DNA of 64,000 nt from the NCBI RefSeq assembly GCF_933775445.1, contig NC_065878.1:5788001-5852000 (forward strand), read 5' to 3'. A program made the translations under genes and the position numbers. Positions within the stretch are counted from its first letter, which is position 1; every line of letters starts with the position of its first letter. The notes beneath the pieces are model-generated. The model saw only the letters and a list, made by a program, of their open reading frames with translations, was not told where the DNA came from and ran no database searches. The DNA comes from Argentina anserina (Eukaryota; Streptophyta; Magnoliopsida; Rosales; Rosaceae). Positions 23,927 to 35,389 of this stretch are shown here, one piece after another.

Positions 23927-24877
23927 TCAATAATTTCCATGGGCCCTTCCCATTTTTGGGTTTAAACCTACTGCCCAGGGCCTGAGCTCTTTCATCACCC
24001 AATCACCAACCGCTAGGGGCCAGTGGTGGACCTTCTTGTTATAGTGCCGAGCGACGCGTTGCTTGCCATTAATATTTCGTAGATGGGCATTATCCTGGCG
24101 TTCTTCAAGTAAGTCCATAATGAGCTGCAGGCCAGCGGCGTTTGTGTCTAGGTCGTAGCCCTTGACTCTCTTTGAAGGAACTTCAATTTCTACTGGGATC
24201 ACAGCCTCGGTGCCGAAAGCCAAAAGAAAGGGAGATTGGCCAGTGGCGGTCGTTGGGGTCATCCGGAGGGCCCATAGCACCTCTGAAGAGTTTATGAGCC
24301 CAAAATCTAGTGGCCTCGTCGAGGCATTTTTTCAGGTTCCGCTTGATGAGCTTGTTGATGGTTTCGACCTGGCCATTGGTTTGCGGGTGTGCCGGGGAAG
24401 CATACAAAATGGTCGTGTCATTCTTACGGGCAAATGCCCTAAACATATCATTGTCGAAATGAGTGCCATTATCTGTGACAAAGCCTCAGGAATACCAAAC
24501 CGGCAGTATACACAACACCATCAGAAGTTTATCACCCTGTCCACGGTGATTTTAGCCATTGGTTCTGCCTCTATCCACTTAGTGTAGTAATCTACCGCCA
24601 CAATGACGTACCTGAATTGTCCTGGAGCGACCGGCACTTCCCCAATTGAGTGAAGCCCCCATTGTGCGAAAGGGACTGGAGATATGATAACCAATAGTGG
24701 GACAAATGGGTGACTAATGTAGTTGGCGTATTGGTGACATGGCACACATGCCCCGACTATGTCCTTGATTTCGGTGTCCATCGTGGGCCAGTAATATCCG
24801 GTCCGTAGAACTTTAAAAGCCAGGTTCCTTACTCCAGCATGGTTTCCGTACACCCCACTATGTAATTTGTTTAACAC
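23927..24877 (-). pseudogene. Tat integrase
   Basis: On the minus strand it opens with the zinc-binding His-His-Cys-Cys region (LHSGVYGNHAG ... CVPCHQYA). The catalytic core follows, with VIVAVDYYTKWIEAEPMA and then HPQTNGQVETINKLIKRNL holding the final Glu. A C-terminal part follows (TGQSPFLLAFGTEAVIPVE). The first catalytic Asp, expected in a WG-[LI]-D motif, is replaced: the sequence reads WGLHSIGE. At least one frame break separates the segments. It is the last pol domain, as in all Ty3 elements. Confidence 0.9.
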
Positions 24878-25219
24878 CTATCGGCCCTGCTCCGGAGCCA
24901 AACATTTGAGCTGGGGGAAAGACTAACTACGCCGGTAAAGTTTACCATCTCGGACCATGTAGAGGGCGGCCTTATGCCTTAGACGCTTCCCCTTGGTTTC
25001 ATCGGTCGGGAATTCTCTTGTTGTCAACAATGTGACAAAGGGGCCCATCTATGATGGGGGGGGAGCTTGCTCGATGACGAAAATATTTGAATAGGGCCGG
25101 CAGATGCTCGGCTGTTCTAGAGTTTCCACATGGACCCCGGGCATCACCACCCCCGGCTCAGAGGTAGCTAGTCGGGCAAGCGCGTCCGCTCTCGCATTCT
25201 TAACTCGGGCGATCTGTTT

Positions 25220-25620
25220 AATTTCAAAGTTGTTGAACTTTCGGAGGTGAGTCGAGGCAGGTTGGATTGATAGTTTCCATCAACCTGGTGGACAACCAGT
25301 TGGGAGTCACTAGAAATCCGGACGTTAGCGGCTTCAAACTCTCGGAATAATTGGATCCCGGTGATCAGGGCCTCATACTCAGCTGTGTTATTAGAGGCCT
25401 CGAACTAGAACCACAGAGCATAGGGGTATTCATTCCCCTCCAGATCGAAGATGATCACACCTGCACTGCTTCAGTTCTTGTTGGCCAAACCATCCACATA
25501 GAGTTCCTAAACCAGCGTCGGTGCGGCTATCGCGGTGTTGGTATATGTTGCCCCTTTTGCAGGGATGAATTCAGCGCTGAAATCAGCCGCAGCCTATCCT
25601 TTCAGCGATATCCGGGGCTT
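25220..25620 (-). pseudogene. Second RNase H region of the Tat element
   Basis: On the minus strand one reads ELYVDG near 25,500, NTAEYEALITGIQLF near 25,350-25,395 and SSDSQLVVHQVDG near 25,280-25,320. This D, E, D pattern is that of the extra, archaeal-type RNase H known from the Tat lineage, placed between pol RNase H and integrase. Stops interrupt it. It is the best single marker for the lineage. Confidence 0.75.
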
Positions 25621-25859
25621 GAACAGAATGTCAAATTCCACAAGTTCAACCGCCCACCTTACTAATTTCCTGGAGGTCTCCGGCTTCTGAAGTACCTGGC
25701 GGAGTGGTTGGTTAGTCAATACATGGATAGTATGGGCCTGAAAGTATTGTTGAAGTCGTCGGGCGGTGGTGATCAGTGCCGAGGCGAGTTTCTCAATCTT
25801 GGGGTACTGGTCTCGGGGCTGTTCTGACCTTTATCATTGTAATATACCGGGAGCTCCTT

Positions 25860-26929
25860 GATGTCCTCATGTTGGACCAAGGCGGAGCTCACCGTTGTCT
25901 GAGAAACCACCAAGTATAGGAATACAATTTCCCCAGGCACCGGCGTCGACAACGCCGGGACCGACCCTAGATACTCTTTGATTCGGAGAAAAGTCGCCTC
26001 TTGTTCTCGGCCCTATGTGTTATCTTTCTTGTGCTGGGTCCGAAGCAATTGGAAAATGGTGCACACTTATCCGTTAGGCGGGAGATAAAGAGGGGCGAGG
26101 GCCACCACTCGACCGGTGAGGCACTGGACCTCGTTCTGGGTTGCCGGCAATTTCATGTCCATTATTGCTTGGACCTTTTCGGGGTTTGCCTCTATGTCTC
26201 TTTTCTCACCATGAAGCCCAAAAACTTTCCTCAAGCCACACCCATCACACACTTAGCCAGATTTAACCTCATGCCGTAGTGGAGGAGAATATAGAAGATC
26301 TTGTCGAGGTTGGCGATATGCCCCTCCAGCGTTTTGCTCTTGATGACCATGTCATCCACATATACCTCCATGGTCTAGCCTATTTATTTCTTAAACATCC
26401 GAATGATCGCTCTCTGATAAGTCGCCCCAGCATTTTTCAAGCCGAAAAGCATGACCTGATAGCAATACAAACCCTTATCAATTACGAAGGCAGTGTTCTC
26501 TTGGTGGTCCAGGTGCATCTTGATCTGGTTGTAGCACGAGTAGGCGTCCAGAAAACTTAATAGCCCAAAACTGGTTGTCATATCCACCAGCTGGTCGATC
26601 CGGGGAAGTGGGAAGTTGTCGATTGGGCACACCTGATTCAAGTTGGTGTAATCTACACACATCTACCATGAGCCATTTGGCTTCTTAACCATTACCACAT
26701 TAGAGACCCACCTTGGGTAATCGACCTCCTGGATGAATTTGATGTCCTGAAGCCACTTGACCTTGGCTTGAACTGCCTAATACTTTTCTTGATCAAAGGC
26801 CCGATGCTTCTGGCACACCGGCCTTGACCCTTCTAAGACATTTAGCTTGTGGGAGATGAAGTCAATGGAGATTCCGGGCATGTCCGCATATGACCAGGCA
26901 AAGACGTGCTGATGTTCCCGGAGGTACAT
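25860..26929 (-). pseudogene. Tat reverse transcriptase and first RNase H
   Basis: From high to low coordinates: the entry block HVFAWSYADMPGIS (near 26,900), MCVDYTNLNQVCP and FPLPRIDQLVD (26,580-26,662), FLDAYSCYNQI, AFVIDKGLYCYQVMLFGLKNAGATYQR, and the active-site box YVDDM (about 26,350-26,363, intact). RNase H remnants follow (KYLTSVPAL-type block near 26,000; ALVQHED near 25,880). Several stops are present, including one just before MCVDYT and one after MFKK. The 1.7-kb solo LTR at 26,930-28,652 separates it from the upstream pol segment. Confidence 0.9.
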
Positions 26930-28652
26930 TGATAGGAGCACTTTGTGCGATGTTCTTAACATGTTTTTACCTCCATTTGTACTTAGCCCTTATTATTGTA
27001 GTGTTGAGTCGAGTTAGTAGTCTATGGTGACGTTGATTGCCTTTTGGTGCTAAAACGGGTGTAAAATGCAGAAATTGTCGAGAGTACATAGAGTAGTATT
27101 CCTTATCAAACTAGGAAACCTAGTTGGGTTAGGATTTTTATTATTCGACATTTCTGTAACATTTGTGATTTATATTTATTATTTTCCTTTCTTATTTCAG
27201 AATTAAATGAGAGATAATGGCTTGGAAATTAAGGAAAGAAAGAGAAGAAGAAGGAAACAAAAGGAGAAAAAAGGAAAAAAGTAATTTAGTTTTCTGAATG
27301 GGATGAAAATGAAGAAGTATGCAGCCTCAAAAGAGGGAATGTTCATCTGGCCATAAAAAGGAAAGGAAGAAGAAAAGAATGAAACAACAGAAGAAAAAGG
27401 AAGGAGAGAACAAAGAGATAATTCTGAAGAATGCATGTGGCCTAGAAGAAGGGAGAATGCATGAGACCAACAAAGATGTTCATTATTCAATCGAGAAGAA
27501 AAGAAAAGAAGAAAAAGGAAATAGAGAATCAGCCCATTACCATGCAGCCCCTCTCACCTATTCCTCTATAAATAGCATGTCATTCCTACACATTGGTATC
27601 ACCTCTCATTCACAAAGCTAAGTCGAACCTCCGCCAAAATACATTCAGAAAATTCAAGCCACAAGCACCATCCATCACCACCACAAACCGTGTTCATCCC
27701 TTCCATCCTCCATAATCAAATTCATCATCCTTGCCGAATCCTTCAAGGATTCTAAAGTGTGATTCATCCATGGCTTGTATTTTACTCTTTGGTTTTATGA
27801 TTTTTAGGATTTCTATGTATGGATTATTGAATGTATTTTTTGGTTATATATATGAAGAACATAATTTCAGACTTGTTTGGTTTTATGTTTTGATTGTATA
27901 AACTCATGTTTATGTATGGATGCCGTGTATAATTATTAGGGACAGTAGGGTTTTCGATTTATATTTAGGGTTTATTTTGATTAATTCTTTGAACTTGTGC
28001 ATCTAAATCAATGCTTGAGGAAGCCACGGCCATGGCTCTTCTTGGGTTGCGATTTCATTCACCAAAGTAGTCTTTGATCGAGTTATGCGCTTCGTGTCTC
28101 AATTATTGCTACTTATATAGGGCTGTGATAGTTCTAGGAATTTGCATGCTTAAACATGATGAGTGACGCCATGCATGTTTATATGTCTCCAGTTCGACTT
28201 AATGTGTTTATGTGCTTCTTTGTGTTTAACTAATACGCTTCGTGAAGTTAGACTCTTTTTAGCATATGGTTAGGATTGAACACTTCGTTGATTCTAAATA
28301 AATAAGAAGTCTTAACGATTAGATGAACCGCTTCGGACTCTAATTGATTGGAATTAAGATGAACTTGGATTGATTCGAAATATACTTGTTGCCTCTTAGT
28401 TATTTTGTGCGTGTCTTACATGTTCATGAGTAGATTTCGTATTTGATAATGTGATGAGTGGTAGATCAATTGTATATAAGTAATTTAGGATTTATTTTCA
28501 GTAGTAATTTTATAATCAATCTCAAATCCCCTAATAACATGATAAGTTTTGAGTCCCCTTTGATTCCCCGGATTGAACGATCCCTACTTATTCTATACTA
28601 ACGATGATGTTTTACAGGGTTTATTATAGACATTCTAACCAACGTTCTATCA
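26930..28652 (+). mobile_element. Solo LTR (TGATA family) inside Tat pol
   Basis: 1,723 bp, beginning TGATAGGAGCACTTTGTGCG and ending CAACGTTCTATCA. TACAT flanks both sides exactly (26,925-26,929 and 28,653-28,657). A TATA box (ctctataaatag) lies near 27,560. A homologous copy in the opposite orientation lies at 44,772-46,511. The A/G-rich part (27,230-27,530) gives Lys/Glu-rich frames in both copies that I do not take as genes. The ends and the downstream wording (cgcttcggactctaat) link it to the Athila-like LTRs. Confidence 0.9.
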
Positions 28653-28657
28653 TACAT

Positions 28658-29300
28658 TACTAGCTGGTCCTGGCAATTTGGTCCTAAACCCGTCCCGATA
28701 CAAATCCTTTGGTCTGGATATACGTTAGATAAAATTATCCACTCGGTGTCTTCGACTGCTGCCGGATGTGCCCGCGGGGGGTGCTTGGCGACCTTTTTCT
28801 TTTGTACTCGGGCCTCATCCTGTGGATCATCAATGGCTTCCGGTAGAGCCACCAGTAGCATCTCATACGGTTTTCGTCCAGCCGAGATGAGGTCGAGATG
28901 GTTCTGAAGCGTATCGATCTCATCTGCTCTGATTGTCAAGATGCCGCCTGGGGTTGGCACCTTTAGCATAAGCGTGTGCTCAACGATTATGCACTGGAGG
29001 CCCCATAGCACATCCTAGCCCAAGATGATGTTGTAGGAGGATGGACAATCTAATATTAGGAACCGGGTGGTGATCCTTGTTTTTTTCGACCCCAAACCAA
29101 GTGATAAGGTCATACGATCGGAGACAAGGGGCTGCACAACCTCCCAAGAGAAGTTGACCAACAAGTCATGGTTACTATAAAGTTTCGCCCAATTCCGCTT
29201 GAGCTTGTGATAACAGTTGGCGAACATTACGCTAAATGTCACCCTAGTGTCTACTAATACCCTCCGACCTACGCGTTTATCAACAATGGGTCGGTATGAG
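28658..29300 (-). pseudogene. Tat protease and start of pol
   Basis: On the minus strand: RRVLVDTRVTFSVMFANCYHKL (29,180-29,270), a retroviral-type aspartic protease site where Asp-Thr-Gly is expected but Asp-Thr-Arg is seen. Then SYNIILG, LKVPTPGGI, and a linker with RICIGTGLGPNCQDQL. The linker is cut by the solo LTR at 28,652 and resumes at 26,929. Loss of the Gly would inactivate the protease. Confidence 0.8.
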
Positions 29301-29878
29301 AGGTCCGGATGGATGCTTCCTCCTTGGAGAATTGGATTGTGTCTTAGGTAGCTAGTGCGGCTTTAACACCCTAGCTGAGCTTGTAGAGCTCTAAAGTCTG
29401 CTATCTTTTTGCCGATCTGTGGGGCGGTGGTCGGATCGCTCCGCTGCGCAAGATTGCTATCTCCCCATGGATTTGTATGGCGTTGGCATTCGTCATTGGG
29501 GACTTGTATCGGTCCAGCTTACCGGCCCTGACCATTTCCTCGATGGCAGACTTCACCGTATAATAGACAATCGTGTCATGTCCCGAGTCATCGTAGTAAG
29601 CGTAGTATTTGCCTGTGTTCCTGATCGCTTTTTTGTCATACCTATTCCTGAGAGGCCTTGGCAGAGATTCTTGTGACGCTCATATATGTTTGCGTAAGAC
29701 ATGGTGAGGCTCGTGAAGATCATGTTCTGGGGAGTCCCCTGTTGCATATACCCTGCCGGGGGAACGCGACCCTGGGTGGGATACGGGTCAGCTCCACCTC
29801 GTCTCCCCTGGCGGGCGCAGCGTCTGTCGCCACTAACCCCATGTCGGGTGTCCTATCAGCTAGCTCCTTGGGGTTGGT

Positions 29879-30442
29879 CTAACCTGTCCCACGCGGATTG
29901 GCGACCATCATCTCGGGTATTGGGTTGTGTGGAAGAGCCTGCTCTATTAGGATTTCCATAAGTGCGGAACTTAGCCTCCGCCGACTACTCCATTTGGGTG
30001 GATTCTCATTGACCTTGTAGAGGAAATCTCCCGGCATGAGTGCTTGCCAAAACGCCGCCACGACAATAATGTAATCCAGATCATGGCACCGCGCCGTGGC
30101 GGTCTGCCACGGGGATACAAAGTCTCGGAGTTTCTCATTGTTCCTCTGCTTTATCCGAAACAATGAGTTGGTGTCATGGTGAGCGTTGGCCTGCAAGATA
30201 AAACAGTCAAGGAATTTGCCCGTAAGTTCATCGAAGCTATCCACCGAGTTCAAGGGGAGACTGAGGAACAAGGCCTCATCGGTAAGCATTTCCTCGAAGG
30301 CGTGGCATGATTGAGCGTCTTTGTACCGCGTGATGGCCAAGGTGGACTGGAAGTTTTCGAAATGGGTGTATGGGTCAGAACGCTCGTTGTATTTGGTGAC
30401 CTTGAGCGGTTTCTCTCCCGATAGGGGTCGCTCCATTTGCAT
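29879..30442 (-). pseudogene. Tat gag (capsid region)
   Basis: 187 open codons contain PYTHFENFQSTLAITRYKDA, LFLSLPLNSVDSFDELTGKF and LFRIKQRNNEKLRDFV, the standard plant Ty3 gag (retrotrans_gag) pattern: structural capsid protein that packages the element RNA in the cytoplasm. The frame opens with Met at 30,442, but gag in this lineage is longer, and the upstream part to about 31,100 is broken by stops. Confidence 0.85.
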
Positions 30443-31136
30443 TAGTTGGGTGAACGAGCTGGCTGCAACGGGCGAGGTGTGCCCTTTGCTTCAAAGTATC
30501 ACTCATGCGCAGTAGGAGCTATGTCTGGAGATCTTGCGTGGGCGGGCCCACCGGGACCTCCGGGCCGGACTAGTCCATATCTAGGTTCCTCGTGTCCAGG
30601 TATACGTATTGTGGCACCGAGGGTGGCTCATCCAATAGATCATTGATCAGTGGTTCAGTGATCTACACTGTTTTGAGTTGTAGCCCAGGACGTCATGGCG
30701 CCGCCGACGTTTCTGTCGCGACTAGCACCCGTGTATACAGGGTATGGAACCATTGTCGCGACATTTCATGTCATGCAGTCTCTAGGGTTTTGTCTGCATT
30801 TTTGTGGCCTAGTAGAGCAGTCCAGAGAAGCTATTGTTCTTTCTCGAGCGCAGTTGAGCGAGCCAGGGCAGCACGTGTTGTCTGGCGCTCCAACTCCATC
30901 TCGGCTTAGAGCTTCTAGTGCGGTTTTTTGGTCCATGAAGGGAACTTAAAACGACCCCCCGACCGTGGTCTAGGAGTTGGGGAATGGCCCTCCGGCCCTA
31001 GGCTTCGGGTCGGGGAATAGTCTTAGGGAAAGCACCGTGTCTGCTTCCAAGGGAATGGACCGACGGGGTGATAGTGGATTCTCTTGTTCATTCGGAATCA
31101 CCATTGGGTAAAGCTGAAAAAGTCTTGCTGACGAGG

Positions 31137-31156
31137 ACCCTCCTTCTAGCGCCAAA
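31137..31156 (-). promoter_or_regulatory. Tat primer-binding site region
   Basis: Directly next to the 5' LTR on the minus strand the sequence is TTTGGCGCTAGAAGGAGGG. A TGGCGC start is a common plant LTR-element primer-binding motif complementary to a tRNA 3' end. It fixes the orientation of the element. Confidence 0.65.
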
Positions 31157-31583
31157 TGTTATGGGAGTCAAATCTGGGGGATCTAGTCTTGTAACCTTGT
31201 ATTCCGATGTGACAGCTCAGTGAGACCTGCACACAACACAAGTTAAAGTCAAAGGGTCAGCGGTGTGCCAGCCTTTGACCCTCCGAATCTTAAGTTAGAA
31301 TCTGATACATAATAAGTTCGAGAATTAAGGACTTAGGAATATGTTACCCCTTTTAGGTGGTTTAGGCAGCCTATTTATAAGTGTATTGTGAAATGTGTAT
31401 GGCTCTTTTTCCAATGTGGGAATGTTCGTCAGGGCATAGTGTCTGTTATTTAGGCGAGCCACCGTGGTTACCGGACTGAATCGCCCGCAAGCTGGGCTCA
31501 CTAGGGTTCCAGCTATCGGTCCAACAGCCGGAATAAGAGGTGATTAAGTCGGAGATTACCCCGTCCAGGGGGTGGTGTTAACA
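31157..31583 (-). repeat. Tat 5' LTR
   Basis: 427 bp, TGTTATGGGAGTC to GTGTTAACA, uninterrupted partner of 18,211-20,267. It is followed by GGTTC, the target duplication, and then by glycosyltransferase coding sequence. Confidence 0.9.
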
Positions 31584-32400
31584 GGTTCCTACTGAGTTTC
31601 ATGTAGCTACACTCATAGAAAGTGGGGTTGATCCATCTAAGGTAGTCAAAATTGTGCAGCCTGTCGATATGAATTTCTTTGATCTAGTCCAGTATGAGCC
31701 ATTAAATCTTGCTTCTCTAGGGAACTGAGTCATGGGGAAGAGGACCAGACTTAAATCAGAATTTGTGTTTCTGAGCATTTTCAAGTGGGAATATAGGAAA
31801 GGATGTGATGTGTTATCGAAATCATATTCACAGGAATACAGTGCAACAGACGGGGGTAGCTTTATGTCTTTTAACAAATCCATATCACTGTGATACAAAC
31901 TTTAGCAATAAGATAGTGGAGTTCGTGCAGAAATCTGGAATAGAAAAACTAGTGCCTGGTTGGGCTCCAGTTTATGTGATTGACACTCATATCGCTCAGT
32001 CTGATCTGCCTCGAATATACAAGGCAACTGATGCATTTAATTTGTTCTTGCGTCAAGAGGGGAAGGATGGGGAAGGCCTATGGTAGAAGCTATTGCAATG
32101 TCGTTGCCGGTGATTGCCACATAATGGTCCGGACCTACAGAGTATTTGACGCAGGAGAATAGTTATCCGTGGATAGTGGATAGGATGAGTGAAGTAATGG
32201 AAGGGCCTTTCAAAGGACATCTCTGAGCAAAACCTTCTGTTACTAAGCTTCGGCTGCTAATGAGGCATATAATGGATAATGTCAACGAAGCCAAGGCCAA
32301 AGGAAGAAGAGCAAGGGAAGACATGATAACGGAGTTTGCTCCAGAGATTGTTGCAGATATTGTTATCAAACATGTACAAAATGTATTTGTTAAGTTCTAG
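31584..32400 (+). pseudogene. Glycosyltransferase pseudogene, 3' part
   Basis: It continues the gene begun at 17,660. VPTEFHVATLIESGVDPSKV and VKIVQPVDMNFFDL are followed by an in-frame TGA (LASLGN-stop). Then comes FVFLSIFKWEYRKG, a frameshift near 31,860 to LTNPYHCDTNFSNKIVEF and GWAPVYVIDTHIAQSDLPR, a second frameshift near 32,070 to EGWGRPMVEAIAMSLPVIAT, and a TGA where Trp is expected in GHLWAKPSV. The EGWGRP...E block is the donor-sugar (E-x7-E type) site of GT4 enzymes. The frame ends with TAG at 32,398, at the edge of a small transposon. Confidence 0.85.
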
Positions 32401-32929
32401 GTTACACGGACACGTGACTTAGCCCCCGTATTGCGTGTCCGATACGGACGGACACAGATACGCTCGGACATGAAAAAATACGCCCGAACACGCGTATTTT
32501 ATATGGACACGCAATGGATACGCGTATCTTATACAGACACGCAATGGATACGCGTATCTCGGATGGGGACACGTTATGGACACACGTGTCCTGTATGGGA
32601 CACGCAATGGACACACAAGTACTCAATTTAATAAAGAAAATACAAAATTGTGAGCAATGAGATTCGAACCATGGATGTCTCATTTACCTTGCAACTATTT
32701 AACCACTTGTGTAGAATGACTTATATTAACATGATTGAATATTCTAATATATATAAGAATGTAAATATTTTCAAACTCTATAAATTAATTTTTTTATAAG
32801 TATATATATGAAAATTAATATTTAATTGACGTGTCCACCATGTGTCTGTGTCCAATTTGTTTTTAATTTCTGTGTTCGCGTATCGTATTGTGTCTAATAC
32901 GGAGACGAGTGTCAGTGTCCGTGCAAGTT
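32401..32929. mobile_element. Small TIR element with ACACGGACACG ends
   Basis: The left end gttACACGGACACGTGAC and right end GTCAGTGTCCGTGCAAgtt are imperfect inverted repeats. Between 32,480 and 32,610 is a run of about 31-bp units with GACACGCAATGGA(T/C)AC and CGCGTATCT. The right half is AT-rich. It abuts the stop codon of the glycosyltransferase pseudogene. No transposase is present, so it is a MITE-like non-autonomous element; the superfamily was not determined. Confidence 0.65.
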
Positions 32930-33279
32930 AAGATGGATTAATACTTGCTGCAGTTGTTTTCAGATGTTAGGTACTAATTAAGTTGCATCTTTTGCTTGGG
33001 CGGGTTTAACTACTTATCAGGAAGCAAGGGCTTACACCTTATTGTCAATGTAGGACACTGGTAAATACAGTAGTAATTTCCAACTGGTTTGCAAAACTCT
33101 TCCCTATCAGCCCAAATCGACAATTAATTTCTCCAGCTGGATGCTCAAGCATAAGACTGAAACTACACACAAACAAATGAGCCTGTTATGCTTCTTGAAT
33201 GTTGAGCAGAACTTGTTCGACCATGATTAGTTATGGAGTTTGCTCAGAAATTTGGTTCTCTCCGAACGTGTTTGGAATT
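32930..33279. other. Intergenic, nothing recognised
   Basis: Probably the former 3' flank of the glycosyltransferase gene. No repeats or frames could be supported. Confidence 0.4.
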
Positions 33280-34857
33280 AAGATTTGGCGCTAGGAGCTA
33301 GTCTTCCTGCAGCCGTTCTTAATGTATATATGCCCTATTTTTATGCTTTGTTGCTTCTTATTTAGTTGTTTTAGGTTCATATTTGTCATATGTATGTTCT
33401 AAGTAGAGCTATGCCGAATTCAGATGAATTGATCACGAAATTGTGCTAAGTGTTAGAACTCCTTATTGAGCTAGGATTCCTTACTCGACTAGGATTCTAC
33501 TTTCCTATTTTCATTCTTTCCTACTCCTTAATCGTCGATTTCTTTTCAGGAAAGACAAATCATATTTGGACAAGGAGGAGAGATGCCGTGATGCATTCCT
33601 AGTGAGACAAGGAAATCATATCCGAGTTGAAGAAGGAGAAGAAGAGGTCGGTCTAGCTATTCCTAGTTGAAGAAGGAGAGATGCCGTGTAGCCCATATGT
33701 GTTCTCCCTATTGGATTTGGTTTCCTACATCAAGTTGGATTTGGAGTACATGAATCAAAGTCCCTATCAAAGAAGATTTCAGCTTCCCAATTGGATTCTA
33801 TCTCCTACAAGGGACGGCAAAGCTATGTTTTTGACTCCTATATATAGAGGCTCGGCCTCCCCATCTAATCATCATCAACCTTGCACACAAGCACAAGCCT
33901 AGCTCTGCCGAATCAATCCCTCACCCTTCCAAGAAATCCTAAAACCGATTCCACTATTCTCCACCAATCGATAGCTTCGAAGCACGCTTGTGAAGAAGTT
34001 CCAGCCCCTTAGAAAGTCACGGCTATACTTTGTGAGATCGCTTGATTGATAAAGTATTAACATGATTCCCTCTATGTTTAAATTCAGTTTTTGGTTTTTC
34101 TTGTTCTTGAATGAGTATGCGATTTGTGTAGTGTAAACTAGTTTCGATTTTGTCTATGAGATAGTACTTGTTTCAAATTATATAAAGATGCGATTTTAGG
34201 TTTTTAGTTCTATGATTTTAGTTTTGCCGTGCCTTGTTCTTGAGTGATTTCGATATCTTTATGTTATGTATACGCTTGTAGCATGATATATAGGTTGTTA
34301 GATTTATGACTTATGCTATGAACATGTTTATTCTTTTCTATATGATTTTCGGAATTGCATGATTGTGGGTTAAATAGGTGACATACTTGATGAATTCGAT
34401 ATGCATGGCTTTGGAGTTGTATGGTAGGATAAGCATGTTAGATTTCAATTAGAACCGCTTGGAATGAATCGAATGTGTTAAGTGTCTATGTGTTTAGGTT
34501 ACTACTTAGGACCCTAATTGCATGATCCAACCTTAGTTATTCATGATAGTGTCTCGGCATGATTTTTAAAGGAGGACTAGAATTTGATTTTTGTTAGCTT
34601 TGTATGATTTGTTTGGTGATTGCTTATGTGTTGGTTGGTTGATCACATGTATATATTAGTTTAGGTTTTATTTTCTGTTTTTATCTTTGAATCCGATCCT
34701 ATATATCAAATCTTTTATATATTTATGAATTCGTTGTTAAATGTTTGTTATTCTAAGCCCTGGCTGGATCCCCGGTTTGTGAACGATACTCTCTTGCTTT
34801 ATACTACTAACGATGCTTACAGAGTTAAATATTGATGTCGAGTAATTGAGCAATCAT
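33280..34857 (+). repeat. LTR-like sequence, Athila-type
   Basis: The layout parallels the 1.7-kb solo LTRs: a TATA box (ctcctatatatagaggc near 33,836), a pyrimidine-rich leader, long TG-rich text, and an end with 'ccccggtttgtgaacgata...actaacgatgcttacag' that mirrors 28,568-28,615. The end is probably GAGCAATCA at 34,857. The start is uncertain (near TTTGGCGCTAGG, 33,282) and I found no target duplication. Part of it (34,440-34,665) recurs rearranged at 1-185. Confidence 0.6.
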
Positions 34858-35389
34858 CAGCCGTCATTCAAAGGTTTTTCTAGACCAAATTGCTTCGAAA
34901 ATCTTGTCCTCAGTTAAGGTCATCAAACAACTCGCATCACAACTACAACTATCTAACTTCTTTCGGCCAGATGCTATCAGACTAATGCTTGTCCTCCTCA
35001 AGGCTAGTTCAAAATTCTTCCTCCTGCGCCAATTCAAGCTTTTCGTTTACACCCTTTAGGGTCTTGGTTGTGTTAGAGGTTTCTCTTTGTACTTTTGTTT
35101 ATGGATTAATAAAGAATAATAGATAGTATGGAACATGTTTCTAGTTCTATTAAGATCAAGTAATTTTATTTTTTATTTTTGAAAAGAAGATCAAGTAATT
35201 TATAAAAGGGTGCGGCCAATCCCACTATTATCACCCTACTAACTACTAACTACTTTCACCAACCTCCGTTTCAAATCAGTTGATGATCCAAAAGCACATT
35301 AGTCTTCACTCTTCAGAGTGGTCGGTCTTGAAAACACTAAACTCTAAATGGTAGGTCTTGAAAACACTGCAAATACAACATAACATAAC
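34858..35389. other. Intergenic, nothing recognised
   Basis: No coding frame or terminal repeat could be supported here. Confidence 0.4.

Larger units (their letters stand above)
18211..31583 (-). mobile_element. Full-length Tat-lineage Ty3 retrotransposon
   Basis: LTRs lie at 18,211-20,267 (427-bp type LTR plus a 1.6-kb insert) and 31,157-31,583. Both begin TGTTA(C/T)GGGAGTC and end GGTGGTGTTAACA. Flanks are GGATC (18,206-18,210) and GGTTC (31,584-31,588), a 5-bp duplication with one mismatch. Joining the flanks restores the glycosyltransferase reading H-V-W-V-P-T-E. On the minus strand the order is PBS, gag, protease, RT, RNase H, second RNase H, integrase, a 3' region with an antisense gene, and a degenerate tandem repeat. 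The second RNase H and the antisense extra gene are marks of the Tat group (Tat, Grande, Retand, Ogre). Multiple stops and lost catalytic residues show it is inactive. Two later insertions lie inside it. Confidence 0.92.

Noticed and set aside
27319..27621. Lys/Glu-rich frame, also present at 45,852-46,127
   Set aside because: Both copies are in the same part of the same solo LTR and reflect an A/G-rich stretch, not a conserved gene.
32640..32700. tRNA-like T-arm (gattcgaacc) and an A-box-like stretch, hinting at a tRNA or SINE
   Set aside because: No complete cloverleaf, and the acceptor and anticodon stems cannot be drawn. It is probably a chance or ancient fragment inside the TIR element.
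33200..33300. TTTGGCGCTAGGAGC taken as a primer-binding site
   Set aside because: It resembles the Tat PBS, but no LTR end (CA) precedes it and no internal element sequence follows. It more likely marks the start of the LTR-like block.
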